The position numbers and the translations under genes are program-made. From NCBI GenBank assembly GCA_035403355.1, contig DAONFA010000054.1, positions 1 through 7,029 of the forward strand: 7,029 nucleotides of DNA. Direction: 5' to 3'. Below the pieces are notes generated by a model, which made no database searches, had not been told where the DNA came from, and saw only the letters and a program-made list of their open reading frames with translations. Positions 6,121 to 7,029 of this stretch are shown one piece after another (within the stretch, counting starts at the first letter, position 1; every line of letters begins with the position of its first letter). The stretch is from Candidatus Cloacimonas sp. GTDB taxonomy: Bacteria; Cloacimonadota; Cloacimonadia; Cloacimonadales; Cloacimonadaceae.

Positions 6121-6805
6121 CTTTCCTCCTATAGTGATTGATTCACTTTTCACCTTTATTTATGTTGAAGCCCAAATGTTGGTGTTCATTCCAACTCATT
6201 GTTTTTCAGGTTTTAGAGCAAAATTTATTATCCTCGTTACACACTATAAAGAATAAGTTTAGAAACAAATTGCATTATTTTCACCTTGTCAATCCAAGTC
6301 AAGTTCTTTTTCATAAAAAAATACCTTGCTCAAATTATGTGTGCATCAAATCATATTGTATAGTGCTCTTATTTTTTTTCTGAATTTTTGCATTGACTTT
6401 GAAAGTGTGAAGTAAAGGAAAAAAGTATCTCCCTTTTTAATAAGTTCAGTTACTAAAGAAGAAGGAAAATACCGTTTCTACAATTCATCAAGAATTTACC
6501 AGTGTTAAAAAAATCCGAAAAAGAAAGCCACATAGTTTATGGACAAATTCGGCAACTGAGGTGCTGAATAAGAATATTCGGAAAAACAGGTAAACAACAA
6601 GTTTGTTGGCAAACTTCGGTTAATTGGCAAAGCAATGATTGGTTAGTTCATTTTTCCCCGAACTTTAAAATTGCGGATTGGTAGTAGGTATTATCCTTAT
6701 CTATTTACCTGCCATCGGGTATTTTCTATTTTAGCATAAACTGCATATCAGATATAAGGAGCGCTTTTCGCCCTAAGTTGATAGCGTAAATCAAGTGTTT
6801 ATCTA
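6121..6805. other. A+T-rich non-coding region upstream of the operon
   Basis: I see no gene on either strand; the open frames here are short, lack ribosome binding sites and have low-complexity Phe/Ile-rich products. The operon promoter should lie here. On the minus strand there is a TTGACA at 6292-6287 and a TATAGT at 6248-6243, but 38 bp separate them, so they are not a matched pair and I do not call a promoter. Small symmetries occur at 6601-6614 (GTTTG/CAAAC). The segment at about 6655-6680 (CCGAACTTTAAAATTGCGGAT) loosely resembles a stretch inside the IS630 remnant at about 1525-1545, perhaps another eroded relic. Confidence 0.5.
6124..6130 (-). promoter_or_regulatory. Shine-Dalgarno deciding the nuclease-like start
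   Basis: AGGAGGA is followed by AAG and ATG (6120-6118), the same layout as AGGAGGA-CTT-ATG before the second gene. The longer reading from GTG 6153 would translate through this site and has no comparable signal before it. Confidence 0.8.
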
Positions 6806-6844
6806 ACCTTAATCAAGCGTTAATTATTAACGCTTGATTAAGGT
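6806..6844. repeat. Perfect 18-bp palindrome with 3-nt loop
   Basis: Arms ACCTTAATCAAGCGTTAA (6806-6823) and the exact complement at 6827-6844 flank TTA. Just to the left, TAAATCAAGTGTTTATCTAAC (about 6787-6807) is an imperfect direct copy of the arm-plus-loop sequence. There is no T-tract or upstream gene, so a terminator is unlikely. It could be a palindromic dispersed element, a hairpin-type insertion site, or a protein-binding site. It lies about 690 bp upstream of the operon start, probably too far for an operator. Confidence 0.85.
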
Positions 6845-6896
6845 ATGTTAAACGGTAGATTGAGGGATTGGGGTAAGGGAGATAGGAGACAGCTAT

Positions 6897-7029
6897 ATGA
6901 GGAGGTTATTTTTCGTTTTAACTCACAATTTTTCGGTTTGGAAACCAGTTGCAGATCGGTTGGAAGGGAGTGGGCTTTTTGTTTTAACTCACAATTTTTC
7001 GGTTTGGAAACCAGCTAAAAAGCGGTTGG
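6897..7029 (+). CDS. Possible partial ORF made of a 22-residue repeat (runs off the right edge)
   Basis: ATG 6897 opens a frame with no stop to the window end (44 codons). AGGAG at 6884-6888 lies 8 nt before it, a plausible ribosome binding site. The product repeats VLTHNFSVWKP twice at a 22-residue period, separated by VADRLEGSGLF. The sequence is that of a dispersed repeat whose 66-bp period keeps the frame open, so the open frame may be an accident; a second forward frame also stays open for part of it. No family is recognised. It is not counted as a confident gene. Confidence 0.25.
   Translation, partial: MRRLFFVLTHNFSVWKPVADRLEGSGLFVLTHNFSVWKPAKKRL
6915..7029 (+). repeat. 66-bp tandem repeat, at least 1.7 units, reaching the window edge
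   Basis: A 34-bp core is identical at 6915-6948 and 6981-7014, with a spacer of 32 bp containing CGGTTGGAAGGGAGTGGGCT. The second core is followed by CGGTTGG again at 7023-7029, so the array probably continues to the right. The same core occurs in opposite orientation at 363-396. Confidence 0.9.

Noticed and set aside
6243..6292. Sigma-70 promoter for the operon (TTGACA and TATAGT)
   Set aside because: The two boxes lie 38 bp apart, far from the usual 16-18 bp, and neither has a good partner at the right distance.
6806..6844. Rho-independent terminator
   Set aside because: The stem is A+T-rich, symmetric, not followed by a T-tract, and no gene ends beside it.

Overview
The window looks like an accessory, rearranged stretch of a bacterial chromosome. 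Dispersed short repeats make up much of the non-coding DNA: a GCCCCTAAGGGC motif, 33-bp and 66-bp tandem units, and an ACCGAAAAC nonanucleotide run. From memory they resemble those that litter Candidatus Cloacimonas (Cloacimonadota) genomes. That taxonomic guess is inference, of moderate confidence; no rRNA or housekeeping gene is present to confirm it. Strong AGGAGG-type ribosome binding sites show ordinary bacterial translation.

Layout. 1-269 is repeat DNA. 270-1202 (+) is an open frame whose last ~240 residues are the C-terminal part of a YfbK-type VWA protein; the VWA domain itself is missing and the first ~70 residues are read out of repeat DNA. 1203-1390 is a mosaic of short tandem repeats. 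1432-1772 (-) is a decayed IS630-family transposase remnant, which stops 12 bp from the end of the next gene. 1785-6120 (-) is a compact operon, transcribed right to left: (i) a 242-aa protein with a likely PD-(D/E)XK nuclease core, (ii) a 142-aa protein I do not recognise, (iii) a large HerA/DUF87-type ATPase of about 1061 aa. 6121-6896 is A+T-rich non-coding DNA with an 18-bp perfect palindrome. From 6897 a 66-bp repeat array runs off the right edge; a degenerate copy in inverted orientation lies at the left, inside the start of the YfbK-like frame.

The operon is the most interesting content. The three genes are tightly packed: a 14-nt gap, then a 23-nt overlap, each with a strong Shine-Dalgarno. 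A nuclease-like protein beside a HerA-type translocase recalls NurA-HerA pairs and HerA-based defence modules. Here the ATPase also ends in a predicted C-terminal membrane helix, and the middle protein is unfamiliar, so this may be an undescribed HerA-nuclease system, possibly membrane-associated.

The ATPase frame is interrupted once. A TGA follows CTT at 3711-3706, in the middle of the conserved NPFEFP segment, and moving one base forward restores the family sequence. This is a frameshift mutation, a homopolymer sequencing error, or conceivably +1 recoding at a CTT-TGA site like that of prfB. Flanking truncated genes, the transposase relic and the repeats all point to an unstable region.
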